DNA from: Moorena producens 3L
GTDB lineage: Bacteria; Cyanobacteriota; Cyanobacteriia; Cyanobacteriales; Coleofasciculaceae
DNA: 64,000 nucleotides
Direction of reading: 5' to 3'
Assembly: GCF_000211815.1 (NCBI RefSeq)
Contig: NZ_GL890954.1
Location: 39,635 to 103,634, forward strand
A program made the translations under genes and the position numbers. A model generated the notes under the pieces. That model searched no databases, was not told where the DNA came from, and worked only from the letters and a program-made list of their open reading frames with translations. This document shows, one piece after another, positions 1-9,028 of this stretch (position 1 is its first letter; every line of letters starts with the position of its first letter).

Positions 1-33
1 ATTAAAGCTGATGGTCGCTGGGTGGATCCTTGA
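1..33 (+). CDS. 3' end of a gene entering from the left (partial)
   Basis: The first frame reads IKADGRWVDP and then a stop, TGA followed at once by TAA. Ten codons are too few to identify a family. The reading looks protein-like and the repeat-rich intergenic DNA begins directly after it, so I read it as the tail of a gene lying outside the window. It could be chance. Confidence 0.3.
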   Translation: MKADGRWVDP

Positions 34-73
34 TAATTGTTGAATAGAAACTATAAAAAACTATACTTATCAC

Positions 74-446
74 GTAAGCATTCAGCTATCAGCTATCAGC
101 TATCAGCTATCAGCTATCAGCTATCAGCTATCAGCGAACAGCGATTAGCGCTACGCGCACGCTACTTGAGGTGCCAAAGGCCTGTGGCCAAGGTACTGTT
201 CGCGCAGGGTGCGCGTAGTGCAATCGCTGCTTTTGAATACAGCGTTTTTCATAACTATAAGGTGAACAGGATTTTTCCCCACTTCCAACTTCCGTCTTCC
301 GTCTTCTCTGTTGCCTGTTCCTGTGATCCGCTGTTCCCTAAAACCCATGAATCTGTACCTAACTCAATGGAAAACCGCTATAAAATAAGCTGACGGCTGA
401 CCGCTGAGGGCACCTCAAGTAGCGTGCGCGTAGCGCATATGCTTAC
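74..446. repeat. MITE-like element with GTAAGCATTCAGC ends, containing CAGCTAT tandem repeats
   Basis: The left end GTAAGCATTCAGC is mirrored at the right by GCTGAC...ATGCTTAC. About seven tandem copies of the 7-mer CAGCTAT lie at 83-135. A second, nested piece at about 259-358 (GAACAGGATTTTTCCCC ... GAATCTGTACCT) resembles the element at 51090-51215. Related copies lie at 41647-41815, 43731-43938 and 54628-54798. Open frames here come from the repeats and I do not call a gene in 34-498. Confidence 0.7.
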
Positions 447-498
447 CGATCGCTTATATGAAAATTGGCTTGAGGATTAATCAGCTGATAATCAACAA

Positions 499-1354
499 TC
501 ACCTCAGTCCCTTTTGCCGTAACAACCCATCAGCCCAAGCTGCATCGGCTTCTGACAACACCGGTACTGGTTCGCGAGTATAATCAATAACAAAGCTATA
601 CCCTGAGCGGTCATAAACTCCATCAAATAACTCTTGTAAATTGACAAGGGGTTCAGTATCTTCTGGTTGCAAAGGGAGTGGAAAGGTAGGAATCGAATCT
701 GGCAAATTAAAGGCATATAAATCAGCTTGAGGGCGGCGATGATTTTGACTGACCAGAACTCGATAATGGGTCTGAATGCCATTACTTAAGGTAGGCATAG
801 GTTCCCACTGCCGCAATAAATCAATTTCCACTAAATGGGTTGAACTTCCTAATATAGTTTGACGCTTTCTTTCATACTGATTGCGTCCTTCTCCTGAGCG
901 TTTATTGGTCGGGGAAAGAACTTCAAGCGCTGTCACCAGGTTACTTGTGGCGATCTCCCGTATCTCTAAATGTCCTTGTCTTGATGCAGTCGCTCATGGG
1001 GGAAACCCCCAAGACCGCGCTGCATCGCTGCCTAACTTTTTCAGGAATTGGTAAAATAACTTTTGTTGGCTGACTTGGCGCTGAGGCAACAGCAACATTG
1101 GTTTGTGTGGGATTGGTTTGTGTGGGATTGGCTGTTGTCTGAGTTAGTTTTACTGCTGCATCGGGAATGCCAACTAGGACTGAATCTGTTCCTATAGTTT
1201 GATAGATTCGCTCTTCAATCAGAACTTGATATTTGGGAAGCAGTTGGGGAGCCAAAAAGTCGGCAATTGCAGTAATTAGTCGATGATGAACATTCGGCCA
1301 AGCGCTGGGATGCTCTAAATAGGGATCCATTCCTGGAAAAGGAGAAGGAGGCAT
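499..1354 (-). pseudogene. DUF4058 family protein, disrupted by a palindromic repeat
   Basis: The N-terminal part (1354 down to about 1030) begins MPPSPFPGMDPYLEHP, the hallmark start of cyanobacterial DUF4058 proteins. The C-terminal part continues HLEIREIATSNLV, then TALEVLSPTNKRSGEGR, the conserved core of the family, down to 499. Between them a 53-bp palindromic repeat (977-1029) shifts the frame, so the upstream part ends in an unrelated tail and the downstream part lacks its own start. Joined across the insert the protein would be about 260 residues, the usual family size. DUF4058 has no established function. The family assignment is firm and the loss of function is inferred. Confidence 0.85.
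977..1029. repeat. 53-bp palindromic repeat inside the DUF4058 gene
   Basis: On the minus strand it reads GCGATGCAGCGCGGTC, then GGGGG-TTT-CCCCC, then GAGCGACTGCATCAAGACA. It can fold into a near-complete hairpin. Other copies are at 16468-16527, 18305-18356 and, doubled, at 32447-32542. Confidence 0.85.
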
Positions 1355-1535
1355 GATTGTCTTTCCCCAATGCTTTATTGGATAATTATAGCGCTTCTCG
1401 CCTTAATTTCAATGAAAAAGTATCAATTAAAAATTGAAAATTAGCAATTAACCCCCTAATCACTCGATCAGCTGATCATGGATTTACCTAGTTTTCTAGT
1501 TAGTTGACCAATGCCCGTTGGAGCAATGGCGAGAA

Positions 1536-2270
1536 TCAAGCATCTGACTCATCACCTAACTCTTTGAGTCTAGCTAGCAATTCCTCTACCCGCTTTTCTG
1601 CCAATTCTCTTTGTTGCCGTTCAGCTTGAGCTTGTTGTTGAGCAGCTTGAGCTCTCTCGTCTGGTGTTGGTACCAATTGCTGATCTCCACTGAAAAACCG
1701 TAGCTGGGAATTATGCACACCTAAAAATAATTCCAACTGCTGACTCCACAGCCACCCCTGAGTATTAGGGTCGAGGGGTTGATACTGGCCTCCCATCAGG
1801 CGAAATCCCTGGAAATCGAGGGTATCGGGGTGAAACCAGAAATATTCTGGTGTCCTGAAAGTATCTTGGTAGAGAATTTTCTTTAATCCCTTGTCAACTT
1901 TAGCTGTACTGTTAGAGAGCAGTTCAATAATCACATTGGGATATTTTCCTTGTTCTGCCCATACTACCCAACTTTTGCGGGGTCGATTTTCCGTACCGAG
2001 TACCACAAAAAAGTCAGGTCCTCTAAAGTCTCTGGTGGTAATATGCTCAGGACTGAAATAGATAGTGAGATTCCCTGTAGCATAGAAGTCGCTTCGTTCT
2101 CGCCACCACCACTTTAGGCAAGCGAGTAACAGCTCAATTTGATCTCGATGGCGATCGCTTTCCAAGGGGGGTTCATCACTCCATAAATCACATGGTGGAA
2201 TGATAATACTATCTGACTCAGCCATTACATTTACTTCCGCAGTGGCTTCTGAATTCTTGGCAACGGTCAT
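1536..2270 (-). CDS. Uma2 family (DUF820) putative endonuclease
   Basis: The conserved core, with PDFFVVLG, then NVIIELLSNSTAKVDKG and a tyrosine-containing stretch before PEYFWFHP, is that of the Uma2/DUF820 restriction-endonuclease-like fold, very abundant in cyanobacteria. The acidic residues of PD...IIE match the PD-(D/E)XK pattern. A C-terminal alanine/glutamine-rich coiled coil (AQQQAQAERQQRELAEKRVEE) is typical of the longer members. I prefer the start MTVAKNSEATAEV, the common family start; an upstream ATG at 2318 would add 16 residues. No partner gene is evident. The cellular role of this family is not known. Confidence 0.85.
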   Translation of the reverse strand: MTVAKNSEATAEVNVMAESDSIIIPPCDLWSDEPPLESDRHRDQIELLLACLKWWWRERSDFYATGNLTIYFSPEHITTRDFRGPDFFVVLGTENRPRKSWVVWAEQGKYPNVIIELLSNSTAKVDKGLKKILYQDTFRTPEYFWFHPDTLDFQGFRLMGGQYQPLDPNTQGWLWSQQLELFLGVHNSQLRFFSGDQQLVPTPDERAQAAQQQAQAERQQRELAEKRVEELLARLKELGDESDA

Positions 2271-2511
2271 AGCACTCACAGGCAAAATCGCTACCTCTAG
2301 TTTGACAGTTTTAATCAAAATGGTTAACTTAACCGTTGACTGTCAACCGTCAACTGTAAACTGTAAACAAATCGGGGCTCTTGATGTGTTAAAGCTGGAT
2401 AAAAAGCTAGATGCTTTGTAAAAGCTGGATAAATAACTAGGGAATAATTTGGCAAGCAAGCATATAATAGTCAGGATCTAATAACTTTCATCTCACCACA
2501 GAGCAACCACT

Positions 2512-5500
2512 ATGCCCCGCCGCGACGATATTCACAAAATCTTGCTCCTCGGTTCTGGTCCGATTGTGATTGGACAAGCCTGTGAGTTTGACTATTCCGG
2601 GACTCAGGCTTGTAAGGCACTCCGGGAAGAAGGCTATGAAGTGGTACTGGTAAACTCTAATCCAGCTAGTATCATGACTGACCCAGAAACGGCTGACCGT
2701 ACCTACATCGAGCCCCTAACCCCAGAAATCGTCGAGAAGGTGATCGAAAAAGAACAACCATGTGCTTTACTGCCAACCATGGGGGGTCAGACGGCTCTGA
2801 ATATTGCGGTTGACCTAGCGAAGAATGGGGTTTTGGAAAAGCATGGAGTGGAGCTAATTGGGGCAAAGCTAGAGGCGATAGAAAAGGCTGAAGACCGCCT
2901 GTTGTTCAAGGAAGCAATGGAAAGGATTGGGGTAGGGGTCTGTCCTTCGGGAATTGCGAATAATCTCAAAGAGGCTAAAGCGATCGCACAAAAAATCGGC
3001 TCTTACCCGCTGATTATTCGCCCGGCTTTTACCCTGGGGGGTAGTGGTGGTGGCATTGCCTATAACAAAGAAGAATACGAAACAATGGCTCAGGGGGGTT
3101 TGGATGCTTCGCCAGTGTCTCAAATCCTGGTGGAACAGTCTTTGTTGGGCTGGAAGGAGTATGAGTTAGAGGTGATGCGAGATTTGGCAGATAATGTAGT
3201 AATTATCTGCTCCATTGAAAATGTTGACCCGATGGGGATTCATACTGGGGATTCGATTACTGTTGCTCCCGCTCAAACCCTGACGGATAAGGAATACCAA
3301 CGGTTGCGGGATTACTCGATTAAAATTATTCGGGAGATTGGGGTTGAAACCGGGGGGTCAAATATTCAGTTTGCTGTGAATCCCATCAATGGCCAGGTCA
3401 TTGTAATTGAGATGAATCCTCGGGTTTCCCGCAGTTCTGCCCTAGCCTCGAAAGCAACAGGGTTCCCGATTGCTAAGTTTGCTGCTAAATTAGCCGTGGG
3501 ATATACCCTCGATGAAATTCCCAACGATATTACTAAACAAACTCCTGCTTCCTTTGAACCAACTATTGACTATGTGGTAACTAAGGTACCCCGCTTTGCC
3601 TTTGAGAAGTTTCCCGGTAGTAAACCAATCCTTACTACTCAAATGAAGTCAGTGGGAGAAGCAATGGCGATTGGACGGACGTTTCTAGAATCGTTTCAGA
3701 AAGCGTTGCGCTCCCTGGAAACTGGACGGTTCGGGTGGGGATGCGATCGCAAAGAGAAGCTGCCATCTCTCGAACAAGTGCGCTATGGTTTACGAACCCC
3801 GAATCCAGAACGTATCTTCACGGTGGGTCATGGTTTGATGCTAGGGATGACCCGAGAAGAAGTACAGGAACTCACAGGAATTGACCCCTGGTTTTTGGAT
3901 AAGTTGCTGGAATTGCTGGAAACGTCAAAATTCCTCAAACGTACGCCATTGGAAACCTTGAACAAAGAACAGTTATGGGCAGTCAAACGTCAGGGATTTA
4001 GCGATCGCCAAATTGCTTTTGCTACCAAGACCTCGGAAGATCAGGTGCGTCAATACCGTAAGCATCTAGGAGTAGTACCAGCATATAAGCTAGTAGATAC
4101 CTGTGCAGCAGAGTTTGAGGCATTTACACCTTATTATTACTCCACTTATGAAGAAGAGTCGGAAGTAATACCTTCGGATCAGCGGAAGGTGATGATTTTA
4201 GGTGGGGGACCAAACCGGATTGGTCAGGGAATTGAGTTTGACTATTGCTGTTGTCATGCATCTTATGCTCTGAGTAAGCAGGGGTTTGAGACAATCATGG
4301 TCAACTCCAACCCAGAGACAGTTTCTACAGATTATGATACAAGCGATCGCTTATATTTTGAGCCCCTGACCAAAGAGGATGTACTCAATATTATTGAGGC
4401 GGAAAATCCGGAAGGGATTATTGTTCAATTTGGGGGACAGACACCGCTTAAGTTAGCAGTGCCGTTGCAAGAAGCCTTGAAGGTTAGCAGGTTGAAGGTT
4501 GGCAACCAACAACTGGTAACCCAAATTTGGGGAACCTCTCCCGACTCAATCGACGTAGCTGAGGATCGGGAGCGGTTTGAGAAGATTTTGCGGAAGTTAG
4601 ATATTAAGCAGCCACCCAATGGAATTGCTCGCAGTTATGGGGAAGCACTAGAAGTGGCGAAGCGGATTAGTTATCCAGTGGTGGTGCGTCCGTCTTATGT
4701 GTTGGGGGGACGGGCTATGGAAATTGTCTATTCCGATGAGGATTTGAAACGCTACATGAAGTTTGCGGTGCAGGTGGAACCAGAGCATCCGATTCTGATT
4801 GATAAGTTTTTGGAAAATGCAGTAGAGGTAGATGTGGATGCGATCGCAGATCATACTGGTCGGGTAGTGATTGGTGGCATCATGGAACACATCGAACAGG
4901 CAGGGATTCACTCCGGGGACTCCGCTTGTTCTTTACCCCACACCTCTCTAACACCCGTTGCTTTGGAAACTATGCGCACTTGGACTTACCAGCTGGCCAA
5001 AGCTTTGAAGGTGGTGGGGTTGATGAATATTCAATTTGCGGTGCAGGGGGAAACCGTTTACATTCTCGAAGCCAATCCCAGAGCATCCCGAACAATTCCC
5101 TATGTTTCCAAGGCAACAGGGGTACCCCTGGCGGGGTTAGCATCTCGGGTTATGTCCCGTGAGACCTTGGAATCCCTTGGGTTAACTGAAGAAGCTAGCC
5201 CTAAGCACATTGCAGTCAAAGAAGCGGTATTGCCCTTTGAGAAATTTCCTGGTACAGACACCCTCCTCGGACCAGAAATGCGTTCTACTGGGGAAGTAAT
5301 GGGGATTGACACAGATTTTGGCAAGGCATTTGCCAAAGCAGAATTAGCAGCTGGTCAGCGTTTACCCCTGTCTGGCACAGTGTTCGTTTCCACCAATCAC
5401 CGAGATAAGCTAAATGTGGTACCAGTGGCGAAAGACTTAATCGAGTTGGGATTCGAGCTAGTGGCAACGGATGGGACTCGCAAAGTGCTGCAAGAGCATG

Positions 5501-5769
5501 GACTGGATGTGGAGTTGGTGTTAAAACTCCATGAAGGACGTCCCCATGTCTTGGATTGGATTAAGAATCAAAAGATTCAGCTAATTATTAATACCCCTTC
5601 TGGAGAAGATGCCTATGCCGATGGGCGGTTAATTCGTCGCACAGCATTAGGCTATAAGATTCCGATTGTAACTACAATTGCTAGTGCTAAAGCCACAGCA
5701 GCAGCAATTCGTTCACTACAGTCGCAACCACTGGGAGTAAAAGCTCTACAGGATTATATCACGAATTAG
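2512..5769 (+). CDS. carB: carbamoyl-phosphate synthase large subunit
   Basis: Makes carbamoyl phosphate from bicarbonate, ammonia (delivered by CarA) and two ATP, for arginine and pyrimidine synthesis. The 1085 residues hold two homologous ATP-grasp halves (about 1-400 and 556-940), a middle oligomerisation domain, and a C-terminal MGS-like regulatory domain starting near GTVFVSTNHRDK. Visible motifs are GPIVIGQACEFDYSG in the first half and GPNRIGQGIEFDYCC in the second. Residues about 656-672, before IWGTSPDSID, are encoded by DNA like the intergenic GGTTGAAGGTT repeat and look like an in-frame insertion in a surface linker. carA is not in the window. Start is the ATG before PRRDDIHKILLLG, the usual one. 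Confidence 0.97.
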   Translation: MPRRDDIHKILLLGSGPIVIGQACEFDYSGTQACKALREEGYEVVLVNSNPASIMTDPETADRTYIEPLTPEIVEKVIEKEQPCALLPTMGGQTALNIAVDLAKNGVLEKHGVELIGAKLEAIEKAEDRLLFKEAMERIGVGVCPSGIANNLKEAKAIAQKIGSYPLIIRPAFTLGGSGGGIAYNKEEYETMAQGGLDASPVSQILVEQSLLGWKEYELEVMRDLADNVVIICSIENVDPMGIHTGDSITVAPAQTLTDKEYQRLRDYSIKIIREIGVETGGSNIQFAVNPINGQVIVIEMNPRVSRSSALASKATGFPIAKFAAKLAVGYTLDEIPNDITKQTPASFEPTIDYVVTKVPRFAFEKFPGSKPILTTQMKSVGEAMAIGRTFLESFQKALRSLETGRFGWGCDRKEKLPSLEQVRYGLRTPNPERIFTVGHGLMLGMTREEVQELTGIDPWFLDKLLELLETSKFLKRTPLETLNKEQLWAVKRQGFSDRQIAFATKTSEDQVRQYRKHLGVVPAYKLVDTCAAEFEAFTPYYYSTYEEESEVIPSDQRKVMILGGGPNRIGQGIEFDYCCCHASYALSKQGFETIMVNSNPETVSTDYDTSDRLYFEPLTKEDVLNIIEAENPEGIIVQFGGQTPLKLAVPLQEALKVSRLKVGNQQLVTQIWGTSPDSIDVAEDRERFEKILRKLDIKQPPNGIARSYGEALEVAKRISYPVVVRPSYVLGGRAMEIVYSDEDLKRYMKFAVQVEPEHPILIDKFLENAVEVDVDAIADHTGRVVIGGIMEHIEQAGIHSGDSACSLPHTSLTPVALETMRTWTYQLAKALKVVGLMNIQFAVQGETVYILEANPRASRTIPYVSKATGVPLAGLASRVMSRETLESLGLTEEASPKHIAVKEAVLPFEKFPGTDTLLGPEMRSTGEVMGIDTDFGKAFAKAELAAGQRLPLSGTVFVSTNHRDKLNVVPVAKDLIELGFELVATDGTRKVLQEHGLDVELVLKLHEGRPHVLDWIKNQKIQLIINTPSGEDAYADGRLIRRTALGYKIPIVTTIASAKATAAAIRSLQSQPLGVKALQDYITN
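4479..4528 (+). repeat. 15-bp-type repeat sequence embedded in carB
   Basis: AAGGTTAGCAGGTTGAAGG is the same kind of sequence as the intergenic repeats at 25.6, 31.3 and 56.9 kb. It is translated in frame as LKVSRLKVGNQQ. Confidence 0.5.
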
Positions 5770-5789
5770 CTTTTGCTCTCACAGCGGTA

Positions 5790-5867
5790 GGGTGTGTTAG
5801 GGACGGGCTCGGCCTAATTTTCTCGGTAGTCAGTGTTAGGATAGCCCGTCCCGTAACGCACCGCCAG
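5790..5867. repeat. palindromic repeat downstream of carB
   Basis: GTGTGTTAGGGACGGGCT at the left is answered by AGCCCGTCCCGTAACGCAC at the right, forming a long imperfect hairpin about 20 nt after the carB stop. It may act as the terminator. It looks like a dispersed cyanobacterial palindrome rather than a simple terminator. Confidence 0.6.
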
Positions 5868-5914
5868 GGTTTGGACTACATCTTTACCACTACCGTTCCC
5901 TTGAAACCCTCTTT

Positions 5915-5973
5915 ATTATTGCCTTTTGCCTTTTGCCTTTTGCCTTTTGCCTTTTGCCTTTTGCCTTTTGCCT
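5915..5973 (+). repeat. TTTTGCC tandem repeat
   Basis: Seven or eight tandem copies of a 7-mer TTTTGCC. A shorter related run (CTTTTGCCTCTTGCC) lies at about 6545-6570. No gene in 5770-6021. Confidence 0.8.
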
Positions 5974-6021
5974 GAAAAGCATAAGTAATGTGGCTCAAAC
6001 GTTGTTGACTCAACCAACAAG

Positions 6022-6480
6022 CTAATTTTCCCAATCTTGGCTAGTATCACACAAAAAACTCTCCTCAATCACCTCTTCAAAGGAATAAAGACAAGCTTCT
6101 GGAAACGTTCGTATTGGTAAATTAGTTTCCCGCAAAGCCAAATCAAGACCTGCTTCATAGGCATCGATCATTGCTTCTGACCGCCGAGACTTTAAGCTGG
6201 GATTTTGCCGTAAATGCCGTTTAATAGCCCGACGTTGCTCTCTAATACTCAAAAACCAACTGCGGCTACGATTCTCTGGCTGATACTGCCACTTGAGCAG
6301 ATGACCAAGAAGAACGCAAAGGCGACTTACCAATTCCCGATATTCCTGTCTTCCCAATGCTTGAATTTCTTCCTCCAGATGCTGCCAATCAAGCTTAGAA
6401 AATTGCTTATGCTTCAGTGCTTGGGCCTGCTGCTGAGTCCAAGCATAAAAGTCTTGCTGGTATAGGGAAGGTTTATCCAT
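6022..6480 (-). CDS. DUF29 domain-containing protein
   Basis: MDKPSLYQQDFYAWTQQQA followed by LDWQHLEEEIQALGRQE and LLGHLLKWQYQP is the standard DUF29 signature, a helical family of about 150 residues that is multicopy in cyanobacteria and has no known function. I take the start at MDKPS, matching the family; the upstream ATG at 6519 would add 13 unrelated residues. It lies downstream of the CHAT gene on the same strand, but the gap is about 170 nt, so joint function is not implied. Confidence 0.88.
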   Translation of the reverse strand: MDKPSLYQQDFYAWTQQQAQALKHKQFSKLDWQHLEEEIQALGRQEYRELVSRLCVLLGHLLKWQYQPENRSRSWFLSIREQRRAIKRHLRQNPSLKSRRSEAMIDAYEAGLDLALRETNLPIRTFPEACLYSFEEVIEESFLCDTSQDWEN

Positions 6481-6654
6481 ACATTTTAAAAAGTTATTAC
6501 AGTTTTTTACATTACCCAAAATACCTATATATTTTATTCTCTCTTGCCTTTTGCCTCTTGCCTCTTGCCTAAATTAGTATGTTTACAACTCGAATTAAAA
6601 TACGACTAGCTGGAAAAATCTTATCCATTATAAACCTTTATCAACCTTACACTA

Positions 6655-9009
6655 TCAATCTGTCCAGCCCTCAATCATTGCCATCAAAATATTCACCAGC
6701 GGGTGGTCTATAGCTTCTTTTAAGGCTTCAGTTCCTTCAGCTTCCAAGGCATTGATTACTTTAGCTTTCAGGGTAGGATTACTCTTGATTTCTTGAGTGA
6801 CCTTAGCTACAGTTTCTAATTTCTCCATTTCGGTTGTGGTTGGGTTGGTTTGTGAGAGTTGGTTTAGGAGTTGCTGAATCTCTGCTGCTGCCTCTGCCAA
6901 ATTTTGTTTTTGGGTTGGGGCATAGTAGTGCTGAGTGCCAACTATTTGGCTGTCATTGGCTGTTCCCGCGTCACCAAAACCGATTGAATAATTGCTCTGG
7001 TCTATGTTGAATGTACGCTCTTCTGATATAGGTGGACTATCTACTGTGTTTGTGATATAAATATCATTATTCATAGGTTTGCTAGCCATAACCTTGATGA
7101 TTTCTTTTAGATCCGCACTTTGATGACGATAAATCTGTATTTGTTCATCCTTAGCCTTTAAGTCAGCTAGATATTTTTCCTGAAATATTTTAAGTGATAA
7201 ATCATAATTATGGATGAAATTATTGTGAATTTCTGCTTTGTTGAATTCCCTAGGTATGTTGATGCGAATCACGATCGTACCATCCCCCTTATTCTCAATA
7301 GATTGAATCGCTAGCTCCTGTGCCCCGCTTTCAACTTTTAGCTTCTCGAATGAGGGAATAAATGCCTGCCAGTTAACTCCATTAATGAAAATCAAATCAA
7401 GAGTTTCTAAAACTTTTTTAAATAACTTAGTAAATTCTCCTGGAGTAAAGTTACCGCTATGGGGACGGCGCTCTTGTTTAGAATCTCGTAGATAAACATA
7501 ATAACAAATTATCCCATCAAGATTTGTGGCACGATTGATATTCCAGTCTTGTATACAAGCCCCAGTAAAATTGGCTTGTTCAAACTTAGTATTCAATGCT
7601 TGAACTGCCGTTAGATTAGCTCCAGTCAAATTGGCTTGATTGAGATTAGCTTCACTGAGATTAGCTTGACTGAGATTAGCTCCAGTAAGATTAACGTTAC
7701 TAAGATTAGCTTGAGTGAGATTAGCTTGAGTGAGATTAGCTCCAGTAAGATTAACGTTACTAAGATTAGCTCCCCTAAGATTGGCTCCAGTTAAGTTTCT
7801 TTCCATGAGCTCTGGAACTAACTCAGTGTTCCTTTCCCTCCACTGATTCCAAGCTTCTAGTCTTTTTTGATATAAAATCAGGTCTTCGTTGTTGGCTTGC
7901 TGCTGAGTGATAAAGCTAATTGGAGCAAGATCATTCCAAGTGGGAGGCAATTCTGCGGGATTCTGGAACAAAACTGGCAACCAACTAGCACAGGGAAAAT
8001 CATTCTCTAATCCTTGCAGTTGTTCCCGTGCTTCCCTTACTGAAATATATAACGATTTTCCCCTTGAAAATGACTTAAGAAATCCCTTTAAAAACTCCTG
8101 AGCCACTAGATCTGGTACTGGCTCTCGCATCACAATAACTTGCGGGATGTGCAAGTCAGTTAAACTTTGTGCTAAACCTAGCCCATCACAAGAGTTAAAT
8201 ATAGCTATCTTTAATCCCCGTTCAATTGAAGCTTTTAAAGCATTTTTTAACTCACTAATTATTAAGCTATCTGTTCGGTTAATAGAAATATAGCCACTCT
8301 TGCCATCTACTTGGCTGTAACTATGCCCAGAAAAAAAGAGGATATCCCAGCCTTTGTCGTCCCATAGTTCCCTATCTAATTTCAGGCGTGACGGCTCAAC
8401 CAGAAACGTAATTTCTGTATTAGGTAAATGTTCTAGTAATTCTCGGTCTGTTTCAAGATTAATTCCATCACTGTTTCCCAAAACAGCTAAAATTCTCACC
8501 TTATCGTTGATAATAGAAGAGACGGTGCGCTTAACTCTATCATAGGTTAATTCCGCCAAAGCAACCTCAGCATACCGATAAAAATCAAAAATTTCCCACA
8601 GATGCCAGGGGATTCGTCGTAATTGAATATCTTCCACTTGGATAAGTACGCGAATTTCTTCATAATGGCTTAAATTTTTCAGCAATCCCTCTTTGATGAC
8701 ACGAAAATCTTCAGAATTAAGCCAACTATTTAGACTTTTTACCAAATTTATGGATAATTGGCGAAACTTATCTCTACTGATGATAGAAGTGTTTATCTCT
8801 GGTTTTTTCTTCAAAGCGCGTACAGAAAAACCTAGGTTTTGATATATTAAATGCCAGCGCTTATGGAGTTTTGCAAATTCTGGTGCTGGAGGCAATTTTC
8901 CTAGTATTTCTATTAATGTAAAAGTGCAATCATCTCCAATTCTTAGAGTAGCTGAACAACCAGTTTCAATGTTTCCATCTCCTAAATTTATTACAACTAA
9001 TTTACCCAT
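6655..9009 (-). CDS. CHAT protease-domain protein with pentapeptide repeats
   Basis: Starting at MGKLVVINLGDG (784 residues), the protein has an N-terminal cyanobacterial module, then a caspase-like CHAT domain. Its catalytic pair is visible: His229 in FFSGHS and Cys274 in FNSCDG. About 90 residues of pentapeptide repeats (ANLTGANLSQ type) follow. A charged region and a C-terminal helical tail (NPTTTEMEKLETVAKVTQ ... HPLVNILMAMIEGW) come last; this tail is seen in other cyanobacterial effector-like proteins. The DUF1822 gene ends 19 nt upstream, so the two are probably co-transcribed. CHAT domains act as proteases in some bacterial defence and regulated-cell-death systems; a role like that is inference here. 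The upstream ATG at 9069 overlaps the preceding gene and is less likely. Confidence 0.85.
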   Translation of the reverse strand: MGKLVVINLGDGNIETGCSATLRIGDDCTFTLIEILGKLPPAPEFAKLHKRWHLIYQNLGFSVRALKKKPEINTSIISRDKFRQLSINLVKSLNSWLNSEDFRVIKEGLLKNLSHYEEIRVLIQVEDIQLRRIPWHLWEIFDFYRYAEVALAELTYDRVKRTVSSIINDKVRILAVLGNSDGINLETDRELLEHLPNTEITFLVEPSRLKLDRELWDDKGWDILFFSGHSYSQVDGKSGYISINRTDSLIISELKNALKASIERGLKIAIFNSCDGLGLAQSLTDLHIPQVIVMREPVPDLVAQEFLKGFLKSFSRGKSLYISVREAREQLQGLENDFPCASWLPVLFQNPAELPPTWNDLAPISFITQQQANNEDLILYQKRLEAWNQWRERNTELVPELMERNLTGANLRGANLSNVNLTGANLTQANLTQANLSNVNLTGANLSQANLSEANLNQANLTGANLTAVQALNTKFEQANFTGACIQDWNINRATNLDGIICYYVYLRDSKQERRPHSGNFTPGEFTKLFKKVLETLDLIFINGVNWQAFIPSFEKLKVESGAQELAIQSIENKGDGTIVIRINIPREFNKAEIHNNFIHNYDLSLKIFQEKYLADLKAKDEQIQIYRHQSADLKEIIKVMASKPMNNDIYITNTVDSPPISEERTFNIDQSNYSIGFGDAGTANDSQIVGTQHYYAPTQKQNLAEAAAEIQQLLNQLSQTNPTTTEMEKLETVAKVTQEIKSNPTLKAKVINALEAEGTEALKEAIDHPLVNILMAMIEGWTD

Positions 9010-9028
9010 TTTGTAATTATAAAAAAAA

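Noticed and set aside
81..135. CRISPR array in the CAGCTAT or other short repeats
   Set aside because: The repeats are directly tandem with no unique spacers; no cas genes are in the window.
37..393. 118-residue ORF over the left-end MITE
   Set aside because: Consists of CAGCTAT repeats and unrelated pieces; not protein-like.
7460..7750. A separate gene for the pentapeptide repeat part of the CHAT protein
   Set aside because: The frame is continuous with the CHAT domain and there is no stop or internal start signal.
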